A stretch of 64,000 nt of DNA from JAFMJV01 sp963814315 (GTDB lineage: Bacteria > Chloroflexota > Limnocylindria > Limnocylindrales > CSP1-4): NCBI GenBank assembly GCA_963814315.1, contig CAWFCG010000003.1, positions 868,001-932,000 of the forward strand. Direction: 5' to 3'. The notes under the pieces are model-generated. The model did no database searches. It was not told the origin of the DNA and worked only from the letters and a program-made list of their open reading frames with translations. Made by a program: the position numbers and the translations under genes. Position 1 is the stretch's first letter, and every line of letters begins with the position of its first letter. Positions 8,246-16,495 of this stretch are shown piece by piece.

Positions 8246-9915
8246 CCTACGCGCCCCAGAACACCAATGCGACCCAGCAGGGGCAGACTCGCGACGGCCA
8301 CGATGACCGCCAAGATCAACGCCAGCGCGGCCGTCAGGCCGTTGTCACCGTACTGCTGCAGGTTCAGGACCACCACCGCCAGGGTGGACGATCCGGGTCC
8401 ATACAGCAGGCTGGACATGGTGACCTCGTGGATGCCGAACATGAACACGATGAGGCCACCAGCCACGATCATCGGCTGCAGCAGCGGCAGCATGATGGTG
8501 CGCGCCGTGACCCACGCCCCCGCACCTGACACCCGAGCGGCGCGATACGAATCAGCTGGGATCGCGTCCAATCCGGACGCCAGCGGGCGATAGCCGAGGG
8601 CCCAGAACTTGGCCAGGTAGGCGATGAGGATGATGACCAGCGTGTCGCGCAACGCGGCGCCATAGGCCAGCAGGACTGCCACCGCCAACGTCGATCCCGG
8701 CAGCGCGAAGGTGAGACCCAGCAGCCCTCCGGTGAGGCCGGAGCCGTGGCCCCGTCGTGCCAGCACCGCCAACCCGGCCAGGACGATGACCCCGAGGGCG
8801 GCACCAGTCGCCAGCACGACGCTGTTGGCGAGCGCCTCCCAGGTGCGCGCGTTCGTGACCTCTCGGAAGTTGTCCAGCGTCCAGTTGGATGGCAGCGGCG
8901 CCAACCCCGGGGCTCGCGCCAGGGCCGTGACCAATAGGCCAACGAGCGGAAGGATCACCACCAGCGTCACCAGTAGCCAGGCCAAAGCGCCGGCCGCGAG
9001 AGCCCGCCCCCGCCGAGGCGAGCCAGCAGCACCGTGCTCCGATACGCCTCGTGGTGTCATCCCGATGGCACCGTTCGGCCCACTGAACGCTCCCGAACGC
9101 TCCGTGCGGCGCCTTTCCATGAGCCGATCCGCGAGGACGATCAACAGAGCCGCACCCACCGCGAGCACGACGGCCAGACCCACACCGCTGGCGAATGACT
9201 CCGGGTCCGACGAGAAGGCGAGGTCGCGGTAGATGCTGGTGGTCATGGTGCTGAAACCAGCCGGCATCCCCAGCACCGCCGGCACACCGAAGGAGGTGAC
9301 GCTCAGCACGAAGGCGATCGCCCCCGCGCCCGCGATGACCGGCCGAAGTAGCGGCAGGGTGATGGTTCGGAACGTCTCGGTCGGGCCGGCACCCGAGGCG
9401 CGAGCGGCACGCTCAAGGTCAGGTTCGGCGCGTGTCGCGAGTCCAGCGACCACGATGAGATAGACGATCGGCGACGCCTCCACGCCCATCACCACGACCA
9501 CACCGAGCGGCCCCAGGAGCACCGGGAAAGCCAGCCCCAGCGTGTCATCGAGGAGCCCACCGGGACCGTAGGCACTGAGCCAGCCGATGGCGGCCACGTA
9601 ACCGGGCACGATGAACGCCAGCAACATGGCCAGGCGCAACCCCCGCCGTCCGGGCACGTCGGTGCGCTCGGTGAGCACCGCGACCCCCGTGCCGATGAGC
9701 AGCGCCAGCGCGCTCGCGGCCAGGCTCGTCCAGACGGACGCGAAGATGGCTGGCGAGGTCGCGGCCACGGCGTCGAGCAACACATCCAGTCCCTGCTCGA
9801 GCGCGGTGCGCGCGAGGACCGTCAACGGCAAGACCACCAGCAGGCCGGCCGCGATGGCCAGTGCTGCGGGCGGCAGCAGCCGACGGGTCCACGCGAGGAC
9901 GTCGCGGTCAGCCAC
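8233..9915 (-). CDS. Iron(III)-type ABC transporter permease (fused double permease)
   Basis: A 560-residue membrane protein with two tandem BPD_transp_1 units, the FbpB/ThiP arrangement in which one chain forms the whole channel. Each half has about six hydrophobic helices and an EAA-type loop (ERAARASGAGPTETFRTITLPLL in the first, SYRAARVSGAGAWVTARTIMLPLL in the second, each given here as a landmark). The start is GTG 9915, which overlaps the SBP stop by eight bases; the open frame further upstream is a shadow of the SBP gene. Confidence 0.9.
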   Translation of the reverse strand: MADRDVLAWTRRLLPPAALAIAAGLLVVLPLTVLARTALEQGLDVLLDAVAATSPAIFASVWTSLAASALALLIGTGVAVLTERTDVPGRRGLRLAMLLAFIVPGYVAAIGWLSAYGPGGLLDDTLGLAFPVLLGPLGVVVVMGVEASPIVYLIVVAGLATRAEPDLERAARASGAGPTETFRTITLPLLRPVIAGAGAIAFVLSVTSFGVPAVLGMPAGFSTMTTSIYRDLAFSSDPESFASGVGLAVVLAVGAALLIVLADRLMERRRTERSGAFSGPNGAIGMTPRGVSEHGAAGSPRRGRALAAGALAWLLVTLVVILPLVGLLVTALARAPGLAPLPSNWTLDNFREVTNARTWEALANSVVLATGAALGVIVLAGLAVLARRGHGSGLTGGLLGLTFALPGSTLAVAVLLAYGAALRDTLVIILIAYLAKFWALGYRPLASGLDAIPADSYRAARVSGAGAWVTARTIMLPLLQPMIVAGGLIVFMFGIHEVTMSSLLYGPGSSTLAVVVLNLQQYGDNGLTAALALILAVIVAVASLPLLGRIGVLGRVGWRR

Positions 9916-10915
9916 CGAAGATGGCGTCGTACTCCTCCAGCAGTCGTTGCTGGTTGCCGTAGAGCGCACTCCAGTCGGGCGAGACGACCGGGCCTGCAGC
10001 GGGCCAGGCGACGTCTTCCCGGACTGGCTGCCAGCCAGTGCTGGCGATCGCCGTCTGCCCTTGCGGCGAGACGAGGAATGCCTGGAGTGCCTGTGCTGCC
10101 ACCAGGTTGTCACTCGACGCCACCACGGCAGCCGGGCTGAACACCGTGATGGCGCCCGGCTCCGGCCAAACCATCTCGATGGGCGAGCCCTTCTCCATGG
10201 CGTCGCGGGCCAGCTTGTCGAGCGTGATGCCGATGTCGTAGTTGCCTTCAGCCACGCCGGTGAGCACGTCCACTGGTGATGCCACCACGACCGTCCCGTT
10301 GTCCTTCAAGATCTGGTAGAAGTCCATGCCGTAGCCATCTGCCGTGGCAAGGTAGCCCAGCGCCGCCAGGCCTGAACCAGCGAAGCCGGGGTCAGGGATG
10401 GCGGCGCGCCCTGCATACGCGGGGTCAGCCAGGTCAGCCCATGACACCGGCCGCGGGCCTACGTCCTGCCCGGCTACGAGCACCAGGTTGAGCAGGCGGG
10501 TGCCCACGAACGTGTCACCGCGATACGCTGCTGGCACGGCCGCTGCCACCTCAGGCGCCAGCGGTGCCAGCAGGCCATCAGCCTGGTACTGCTGGACCGA
10601 CAGCGGGTCGGTCAACCACAGCATGTCTGCCCCTACCCCGCCGATGCGCTGCTCGGTCGCGATGCGCGCGTCCAGCTCGCCGGTCGGTGCGCGGAAGACC
10701 TCGACGTCCAGTTCGGGATGGACCTCGGACAGGGCAGCCAGGACCGCATCGATGGTGTCTTGCGTGACCGAGGTATACAGCGCCACATGGCCTACCACGG
10801 GGGTCACCGGTGGGTTGGAGGCATCCTGGGCGAACGTGGGGCCTGTCATGACAGCCGCGCACAGCGAGACTGCCATGATGGCACGAAGCAAGATGCGAGA
10901 ACGGACGTGGACCAT
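9908..10915 (-). CDS. Iron(III)-type ABC transporter substrate-binding protein
   Basis: A 335-residue exported binding protein of the FbpA/SBP_bac_6 type. Residues 1-27 are a signal peptide (ILLRAIMAVSLCAAVMTG, then TFA-Q). The mature protein begins with VALYTSVTQDTIDAVLAALSE, the usual beta-strand/helix opening, and includes GADMLWLTDP and PEPGAITVFSPAAVVA. The start at ATG 10915 is preceded by GGAGA about 12 bases upstream. Frame continues to 11047 but without a better signal. Its gene leads the importer operon; unlike three other ABC operons here, there is no hairpin before the permease, whose start overlaps this stop. Confidence 0.9.
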   Translation of the reverse strand: MVHVRSRILLRAIMAVSLCAAVMTGPTFAQDASNPPVTPVVGHVALYTSVTQDTIDAVLAALSEVHPELDVEVFRAPTGELDARIATEQRIGGVGADMLWLTDPLSVQQYQADGLLAPLAPEVAAAVPAAYRGDTFVGTRLLNLVLVAGQDVGPRPVSWADLADPAYAGRAAIPDPGFAGSGLAALGYLATADGYGMDFYQILKDNGTVVVASPVDVLTGVAEGNYDIGITLDKLARDAMEKGSPIEMVWPEPGAITVFSPAAVVASSDNLVAAQALQAFLVSPQGQTAIASTGWQPVREDVAWPAAGPVVSPDWSALYGNQQRLLEEYDAIFGG

Positions 10916-11011
10916 CGGGATAGCGGTCTCCTTGAACCAGCGACGGGGTGAGCCGCGGCGGCTCCCCTGGACCCCGCTGCCGAGGCCCACCCACGCCGCG
11001 TTCATGGTGTT

Positions 11012-11044
11012 GTCGGCATCGAGGGTATCAGGGCCGATGCCGAC
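11012..11044. promoter_or_regulatory. 10-bp inverted repeat upstream of the iron importer
   Basis: GTCGGCATCG (11012-11021) and CGATGCCGAC (11035-11044) are perfect inverted copies 13 bases apart, lying about 100 bases before the SBP start. It could be a regulator operator or an RNA hairpin ending the upstream hypothetical gene's message. It does not match the known IdeR iron box (TTAGGTTAGGCTAACCTAA), so I do not assign it to the DtxR-like protein. Confidence 0.45.
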
Positions 11045-11125
11045 CACCTCGGGCCGTTCGTCCCCCGCGGTCGGGTCGGTCGGACCAGTTCTCCGGGAGG
11101 ACCACTTCTCGCCCGACTCCGCCGA

Positions 11126-11635
11126 CTACGCCTCGATGCCGAGGATGGCGGCAATCTCACGGAGCTCCGCACGTTCGGTGTCATTGATCATCACACCGCC
11201 CCTGCCCATGAAGCCTTGGTCCTCTTTGCCCGCACTGGCTGTGACCGTGGCTATCTGGAGCAACCAACCCTTGTAGTGGGCGGCTTCATCCGGTGTGGCG
11301 GTAGTGTCGAGGAGCGTCACGACCGTGCGCAGCGTCTCGAGTGCCCAGGTGCGGGCTCCTGGCTTGGACGCCTCGGCCACGTAGTCGGGGAATGCCGACT
11401 CGCTCTTGACCCGCGCCTCCAACTCCACAAGCATCGACGTGATCAGGGGGCTGTCCACGTGGGCGGCCTGGCTGCCGAGGATGTACTCGGCGGCCGCGAA
11501 GCCCTCACTGACCGTCTCTTCACTACGACCAGGACTGGCTGCAGACACGGCCACGGCGGCCGCCTCCAAGCTGGCGCGCAGCACTTGTTGCTGCTCGGCG
11601 GTGTAGTCACTGTAGATGGTCACGTGCATCCTCAT
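11126..11635 (-). CDS. Conserved-looking hypothetical protein
   Basis: A 169-residue, mostly helical and acidic soluble protein without signal peptide or membrane segment that I do not recognise. It begins MRMHVTIYSDYTAEQQQVL and ends in an acidic segment, INDTERAELREIAAILGIEA, preceded by GFMGRGGVM. Codon use matches its neighbours, so it is likely a real gene. It sits just upstream of the iron importer on the same strand, about 210 bases away, and could share regulation, but nothing shown proves that. Confidence 0.65.
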   Translation of the reverse strand: MRMHVTIYSDYTAEQQQVLRASLEAAAVAVSAASPGRSEETVSEGFAAAEYILGSQAAHVDSPLITSMLVELEARVKSESAFPDYVAEASKPGARTWALETLRTVVTLLDTTATPDEAAHYKGWLLQIATVTASAGKEDQGFMGRGGVMINDTERAELREIAAILGIEA

Positions 11636-11708
11636 GTGGTGCTGGTCCAGCGCCAGAGCCTACATCGGCTGGGCCTTCGTGGCGCTGGCCACGAGGAGCG
11701 CGGCTGGG

Positions 11709-13202
11709 TCAGCTGCGCGGGCTGGGGCTACGTCCCGACTGCGCCTGACGCTGGCGATCGGTCGGCTTCGCCCATCGCCGCTTCGTGGCCTGCGACGGTC
11801 GACCCGTGGCCTGCAGCGGTCGAGCCGTGGTCTGCGGCGGTCGAGCCCCGGAAAGACGCTCGCCGGGTAGCTGCTGGTGCGACGATTCCTGGTGCGACGA
11901 ACCCTGGCTCGGGTTCCATGGCGCGCCCTGACTCTGGTTCCTTGGCGCACCCTGATGCTGGTTCCATGGCGCACCGTGACCCTGGTTCCGCGGCGAACCT
12001 TGACCGCCCCGCGGTCGGCTCCGGCCGTGCTGCGGTCGGGTAGTCACGATGGGCTCAGGTCGATAGGCAGCACTAGGTTCGAAGCCAGCCACCACCTCGG
12101 AAGTGATCGACCGCTTCAGGAGCTTCTCGATGGCGGCCATCATCTCGCGCTCGTCGCTCGATACCAGTGACGTCGCGGTCCCCTCCTGGCCAGCGCGACC
12201 CGTGCGACCGATGCGATGGACATAGTCCTCAGGCACCATCGGCAACTCGTAGTTGACCACGTGTGGCAACGCCTCGATATCGAGCCCACGTGCCGCGATA
12301 TCCGTGGCCACCAGCACCTGTGCCTCGCCCTTCTTGAAGGCGGCCAGGGCGCGCACCCGCTGCGACTGGCTCTTGTTGCCGTGGATGGCCGTGGCGCGGA
12401 TGCCATCCTGGCCAAGCTGCTCCGCTAGTCGGTTGGCACCGTGCTTGGTCCGGGTGAAGACCAGCACTTGGCCCACCCCGTCTCGACGCACCATGTGCGC
12501 CAACAAGTGGCGCTTGCGCGCTTTGTCGACGGGGTGGATCAGCTGCCGGATGGGTGTCGGCGTGGCATTGCGTGGCGCCACATCCACCGAAGCCGGATCG
12601 CGCAGCAGATCGTCAGCCAAGCGGCGGATGGTCGGCGAGAACGTGGCACTGAACAGCAACGTCTGCCGTTCCTTGGGCAGCAGCTCGAGGATGCGCTTGA
12701 TGTCATGGATGAAGCCCATGTCGAGCATGCGGTCGGCCTCATCGAGGACGAGCACCTCGACGGTGCTGAGATCGATGGTCCCCTGGCGAACGTGGTCGAG
12801 CAGACGGCCGGGGGTCGCCACCACGATCTCCGGCCACTGGCGCAGCGACCGGACCTGCCGGTCCATGCGCACACCGCCGTAGATGGCCACCGAACGGATG
12901 GGGCTGCGGCCGCCATAGGCGCGCACACTGGCCTCGACTTGCAGTGCCAATTCGCGCGTGGGGACGACGACCAGGGCGCGGATCTTGCGATGGCCAGACT
13001 CTCGGCGGGCGCGAAGGCCATCGAGCATCGGCAGGACGAAGGCCGCGGTCTTGCCGGTCCCCGTCTGGGCACCAGCCAACAGATCGCGGCCGGCCAGGAT
13101 GATGGGAATGGCTTGCACCTGGACCGGCGTGGGCTCCGTGTAGCCCTGATCGGCCACGGCGCGGAGGGAATCGGCCCCCAGGCCAAGGGTAGAGAAAGTC
13201 AA
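11709..13202 (-). CDS. DEAD-box ATP-dependent RNA helicase (RhlE-like)
   Basis: A 497-residue RNA helicase. The Q motif (TEPTPVQVQAIP), motif I AQTGTGKT, Ia PTRELALQ, II DEAD, III SAT and VI HRIGRTGRAGQ are all present in order within residues 1-370. The last 120 residues are a basic, low-complexity tail rich in Gln, Gly, Pro, Ser and Arg (repeats like NQGHGAPWNQHQGAP), typical of RNA-binding extensions. The start is TTG 13202 preceded by AGGAG five to six bases upstream. It probably unwinds mRNA or rRNA structures, often important in the cold. The upstream 200 bases hold no gene and could be a regulatory leader. Confidence 0.93.
   Translation of the reverse strand: MTFSTLGLGADSLRAVADQGYTEPTPVQVQAIPIILAGRDLLAGAQTGTGKTAAFVLPMLDGLRARRESGHRKIRALVVVPTRELALQVEASVRAYGGRSPIRSVAIYGGVRMDRQVRSLRQWPEIVVATPGRLLDHVRQGTIDLSTVEVLVLDEADRMLDMGFIHDIKRILELLPKERQTLLFSATFSPTIRRLADDLLRDPASVDVAPRNATPTPIRQLIHPVDKARKRHLLAHMVRRDGVGQVLVFTRTKHGANRLAEQLGQDGIRATAIHGNKSQSQRVRALAAFKKGEAQVLVATDIAARGLDIEALPHVVNYELPMVPEDYVHRIGRTGRAGQEGTATSLVSSDEREMMAAIEKLLKRSITSEVVAGFEPSAAYRPEPIVTTRPQHGRSRPRGGQGSPRNQGHGAPWNQHQGAPRNQSQGAPWNPSQGSSHQESSHQQLPGERLSGARPPQTTARPLQATGRPSQATKRRWAKPTDRQRQAQSGRSPSPRS
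11890..12018 (-). repeat. Imperfect tandem repeats coding the helicase tail
   Basis: Within the helicase gene a unit of about 18-24 bases containing TGGTTCC or TGGCGCACC recurs six or more times on the plus strand (for example around 11917, 11936, 11957, 11972), encoding repeats such as (N)QxQGAPxN. These are diverged slippage repeats inside coding sequence, not a separate element. Confidence 0.6.
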
Positions 13203-13408
13203 GGTAACTCCTGACAGAGCCCGTCTCGCATCATGGCGAGGGCCGGTCAGGGCGTGATGACTCGGGGGATGGTCGTGTCAAGGAACCAGGGCGCGGACCG
13301 GAGGCGCCCGTCGAGGTGAGCGCCAATGATAGCCGCTCGATCCGTGAAGTGGAGCCAGCGCCTCACTGACCCCGCTCTGCGGTCTGCTTCTGCGGCCTCG
13401 GGTATGAC

Positions 13409-14410
13409 ATGCTCCGCCCTATGCAGGACCGCGTCGCTACCGAGTCGGGCCAGGAGCGGCCCATCGTCATCTACGCGGCCATCGCCGCCAACCTCGGTAT
13501 CGCCATCGCCAAGTTCATGGCCGCGGCGCTGACCGGCAGCTCAGCCATGATCTCCGAGGGGGTCCATTCGCTGGTCGATACCGGCAACCAGGGCCTCCTG
13601 CTCCTGGGCCTCGGCCGCGCGAAACGCCCGCCCGACGAAGAGCACCCGTTCGGCCACGGCAAGGAACTCTACTTCTGGAGCCTCATCGTGGCCATCCTCA
13701 TCTTCGGCGTCGGCGGTGGGGTGTCCATCTACGAGGGCATCACGCACATCCTCGACCCGACCCCGCTTGAGGATCCGCTGATCAACTACATCGTCCTGGC
13801 GGTGGCCTTCGTGCTCGAGGGCAGCTCCTGGTTCGTCGCTGCACGAGAGGTATCGGGCCAGTTGCAGCCGGACGAAGGCTTCGTCGACAGCGTGCGCACA
13901 TCCAAGGATCCGTCGGTCATCACCGTGTTGCTGGAAGACTCCGCGGCACTGGCGGGCCTGGTTGTCGCGGCCGTGGGCATCTACCTGGCGCATTCCCTTG
14001 AAGCACCCTGGATCGATGGCGTCGCCTCGCTCATCATCGGTTCCATCCTCGTGGGGGTCGCGCTCTTCCTGGCCTCCGAGTCCCGGGGTCTGCTGATCGG
14101 TGAACGGGCCGACGTGGAGTTGATCGAGCGCCTGAAGCGCATCGCCGAGGCGGACGAGGACGTGGTCTCGGTCGAGGACATCCGCAGCATGCACCTCGGT
14201 CCGGAACACGTCATGATCACGCTCCGAGTGCGGTTCGCCTCGCCTGAGGGCGATCGCCTGGCCCAGGTCGTCGCCGAACTGGAGCAGCGGTTGCGCGCCG
14301 AGGACCCCCGGCTGGCCGATATCACCATGCAGCCGGTCGTCGCGGTCGCCGCGCGGCAAGCGGATGTCTCGTTGACCGACGTCAGTCGGCCGAAGCGACC
14401 GAACGACTGA
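13409..14410 (+). CDS. Cation diffusion facilitator (CDF) family transporter
   Basis: A 333-residue inner-membrane exporter of divalent metals (Zn, Mn, Fe, Co or Cd) in exchange for protons. Six helices span about residues 20-220; helix II carries HSLVDTGNQ (residues 53-61), the His/Asp metal site, though position 61 is Gln where many CDFs have a second Asp or Asn. The cytoplasmic domain after residue 230 has DVVSVEDIRSMHLGPEHVMITLRV. Start alternatives are ATG 13409 and ATG 13421; neither has a strong ribosome site. Its 3' end overlaps the convergent DUF89 gene by 29 bases. Confidence 0.9.
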   Translation: MLRPMQDRVATESGQERPIVIYAAIAANLGIAIAKFMAAALTGSSAMISEGVHSLVDTGNQGLLLLGLGRAKRPPDEEHPFGHGKELYFWSLIVAILIFGVGGGVSIYEGITHILDPTPLEDPLINYIVLAVAFVLEGSSWFVAAREVSGQLQPDEGFVDSVRTSKDPSVITVLLEDSAALAGLVVAAVGIYLAHSLEAPWIDGVASLIIGSILVGVALFLASESRGLLIGERADVELIERLKRIAEADEDVVSVEDIRSMHLGPEHVMITLRVRFASPEGDRLAQVVAELEQRLRAEDPRLADITMQPVVAVAARQADVSLTDVSRPKRPND

Positions 14411-15245
14411 CCATGTGCGTTCCCTCCGGCTGACCCACGTGGGCCGCCACGACCGGGCACTTCACCTTGAACAGGATGAAGACCGGCCGCGGTGCGTCAT
14501 CGAGCGTCTCATAGTTGCCCTGGCCCTTGGCGATGACCAGGTCCGCCTGGTCGAAGCGGCGCCGGAAGGCCGGACTGCAATCGGTCAGCAGCGTGCCTGG
14601 AGCGTCTGATCCATTGTCCATGACCTCCACGAGGTCGGTCAGACCGACCGTACGGGCATCCTCCAGTGTCGCGTCGTTGAGGATGGGTGCGCCGCGGACC
14701 GCGACCGTGACGCGCTCGGTGGGCAGCTGTTCGATGAGCAGGCGGTCGAACACGATCTCACCGCAGTTGTCCGCCAGGTACAGGATATCCCGCGCTTGGG
14801 CGGCCGCTTCGCGCAGGTCATCGAGCGGTCCGCAGACGGGTTCCGAAAGCGCGCGCTCGATGGCGACGTGGACTTCGTCCTCGCTGACGCGCCCGCTGAC
14901 ACCGAGGTCGATGACGTTACCCGCGATGGCCAACCGCACCGCCAGGTCGAAGGGGTCCGCGGCCGCGGCCACCCGTGCCCGCAACTCAGGTAGCAGCGCG
15001 AGGGCCAGCCGATTGTGCCGGTCCTTGGCCTCGCGGTAGGCGTCAGCGACGCCGGTCACCTCGCGAAGGCGACGATGCAGGCGCTGCCCCAGCACGGGCG
15101 GCGAAGTCTTCAGGTCCGCTGTGGAGGTCCATCGCAGCATCTCGCGCAGCACCTGCTCATGCAGCTCGGGGTCCGAGGATGCCAGCCGACCAGCGTCGAT
15201 GGTCTGGCGCATGAAGCAGGGGATGCAATCGAGGTTCGTTCTCAT
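14382..15245 (-). CDS. DUF89/ARMT1-like metal-dependent phosphatase
   Basis: A 287-residue protein of the DUF89 damage-control phosphatase family, which removes phosphate from harmful side products such as fructose-1-phosphate or 4-phosphopantetheine derivatives. It has the prokaryotic N-terminal Cys pair (DCIPCF, residues 6-11), the metal site YLADNCGEIVFDRLL near residue 157, VRGAPILNDAT, and the C-terminal AKGQGNYETL. All key positions appear intact. No partner gene indicates the substrate; the next gene on this strand begins 196 bases upstream. Confidence 0.9.
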   Translation of the reverse strand: MRTNLDCIPCFMRQTIDAGRLASSDPELHEQVLREMLRWTSTADLKTSPPVLGQRLHRRLREVTGVADAYREAKDRHNRLALALLPELRARVAAAADPFDLAVRLAIAGNVIDLGVSGRVSEDEVHVAIERALSEPVCGPLDDLREAAAQARDILYLADNCGEIVFDRLLIEQLPTERVTVAVRGAPILNDATLEDARTVGLTDLVEVMDNGSDAPGTLLTDCSPAFRRRFDQADLVIAKGQGNYETLDDAPRPVFILFKVKCPVVAAHVGQPEGTHMVSRSVASAD

Positions 15246-15441
15246 GACTCACAGTCGCTGGCAGATCAGGGTCGGGTGGCGCCCCTACCTGGATGACCGC
15301 CCACAGCGGCTCCACCGACCTTACACCTCGAGGGGGAGGTGCTGGCGCACCCGGAGGGCATCGAGCACACAGACCAACCTTCCTGATGGAGCCTTTGAGA
15401 CCCTCAGACCGCCGATGAGCGGCCGCAGATGCGATTCGCGG

Positions 15442-16275
15442 TCAGGCCTCGGGGTCGACAACCGGGGTGAAGGCGCCGTCGATCTGGTCGAACGGGATAC
15501 CGCGCGTCAGTCCGGCAAACGTGCCCTCCTCAGCGATCTCGCTGGCCGCCTGGAGGAAGGCGCCCCAGGCAACCCGGGCGAGTCCCCCGCCGACGCTTAT
15601 CCGCCGGACTCCAAGATCGGCCAGGACAGCCAGGGTCGTGAAGTCGCTGCCCACGAGGACATTGACCGGCTTTGGGGCGACCGCACCGACCACGGCCACG
15701 ATCTCATCCAAAGTCCCGAGGCGCGGCGCGTAGAGACAGTCGGCACCCACGTCCGCATAGGCACGCAGTCGACGGATCGTGTCGACCAGATCGGGGCGTC
15801 CGACGACGAATCCTTCCGATCGAGCCGTGAGTAACACCTGCCCGCCGTGGTCATCGATCGCCTGTCGCGCGGCACGGACGCGAGCGACCGACAGGTCGAA
15901 GTCGAACAGCGGCTCCGTCGGTTCGCCGCTCGAATCCTCGATCGACAGTCCCGCGATGCCGGTCTTGACGGCGTGTGCCACGTTCGTGGCGACGTCATCG
16001 GGCGCCGTCGCGAACCCGCCCTGGAAGTCGGCATTGACGGGCACGTCGACCGCTGCCACGACCACCCGCAGGTGCGCGAGCGCCTCATCGAGGCTGACTC
16101 GACCGTCTGACTTGCCCAGTGTCCAGGCAAAGCCGGCACTCGTGGTCGCCAACGCCTTGAACCCGAGGCCGGCCAGCAAGCGGGCACTGCCGACGTCCCA
16201 CGGGTTCGGCATCACGAAACAGCCCGCCCGGTGGAGCGATCGGAAGGTCTCAGTCAGGGCGGTCGATGCCGGCAT
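15442..16275 (-). CDS. PEP mutase / isocitrate lyase superfamily protein
   Basis: A 277-residue TIM-barrel enzyme. MPNPWDVGSARLL, TTSAGFAWTLG, VNADFQGGFA and GLSIEDSSG mark the oxaloacetate decarboxylase/phosphonopyruvate/2-methylisocitrate lyase superfamily. The Mg-binding position usually found as D-x-E-x-G is NADFQGG here, so the reaction cannot be assigned; many such proteins are annotated as isocitrate lyase/phosphoenolpyruvate mutase family and may act on small 2-oxo acids. There is no ribosome site, but TACAGT (minus, 16282-16287) lies six bases before ATG, suggesting a leaderless message. The IS481 element lies about 200 bases upstream. Confidence 0.85.
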   Translation of the reverse strand: MPASTALTETFRSLHRAGCFVMPNPWDVGSARLLAGLGFKALATTSAGFAWTLGKSDGRVSLDEALAHLRVVVAAVDVPVNADFQGGFATAPDDVATNVAHAVKTGIAGLSIEDSSGEPTEPLFDFDLSVARVRAARQAIDDHGGQVLLTARSEGFVVGRPDLVDTIRRLRAYADVGADCLYAPRLGTLDEIVAVVGAVAPKPVNVLVGSDFTTLAVLADLGVRRISVGGGLARVAWGAFLQAASEIAEEGTFAGLTRGIPFDQIDGAFTPVVDPEA

Positions 16276-16281
16276 CGATGG

Positions 16282-16287
16282 ACTGTA
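16282..16287 (-). promoter_or_regulatory. Putative leaderless -10 element of the PEP mutase-family gene
   Basis: TACAGT, preceded by TGA to make an extended -10, ends six bases before the start codon at 16275, so transcription would begin at or next to the A of ATG. This pattern recurs upstream of several other genes here. Confidence 0.5.
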
Positions 16288-16480
16288 TCAGCACACGGGC
16301 GCACAAGACAGAGGAACAGCAGTTTTGGGCTCCAGGCGTTCGATCGCCTGCCCTGATCTCATCGGCGCCATCGCCAGTCGGCACAGCGTTGCCGAACCCG
16401 CAGATCCCGTCGAGACCGAGACCGCCCGTCTCGATGGGGACATCTCCCCAGGGCGTTCCTCGGACACAGCCGGGTGATGC

Positions 16481-16495
16481 TGGCGCGCCCGGAGG
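16481..16495. repeat. Left copy of 15-bp target duplication of the IS481 element
   Basis: TGGCGCGCCCGGAGG here is identical to 17827-17841, which is the 3' end (including CCA) of the tRNA-Arg gene. It directly abuts the left end of the insertion element. Confidence 0.85.

Noticed and set aside
11012..11044. An IdeR/DtxR iron box before the iron importer
   Set aside because: The inverted repeat is GC-rich and does not resemble the known iron box.
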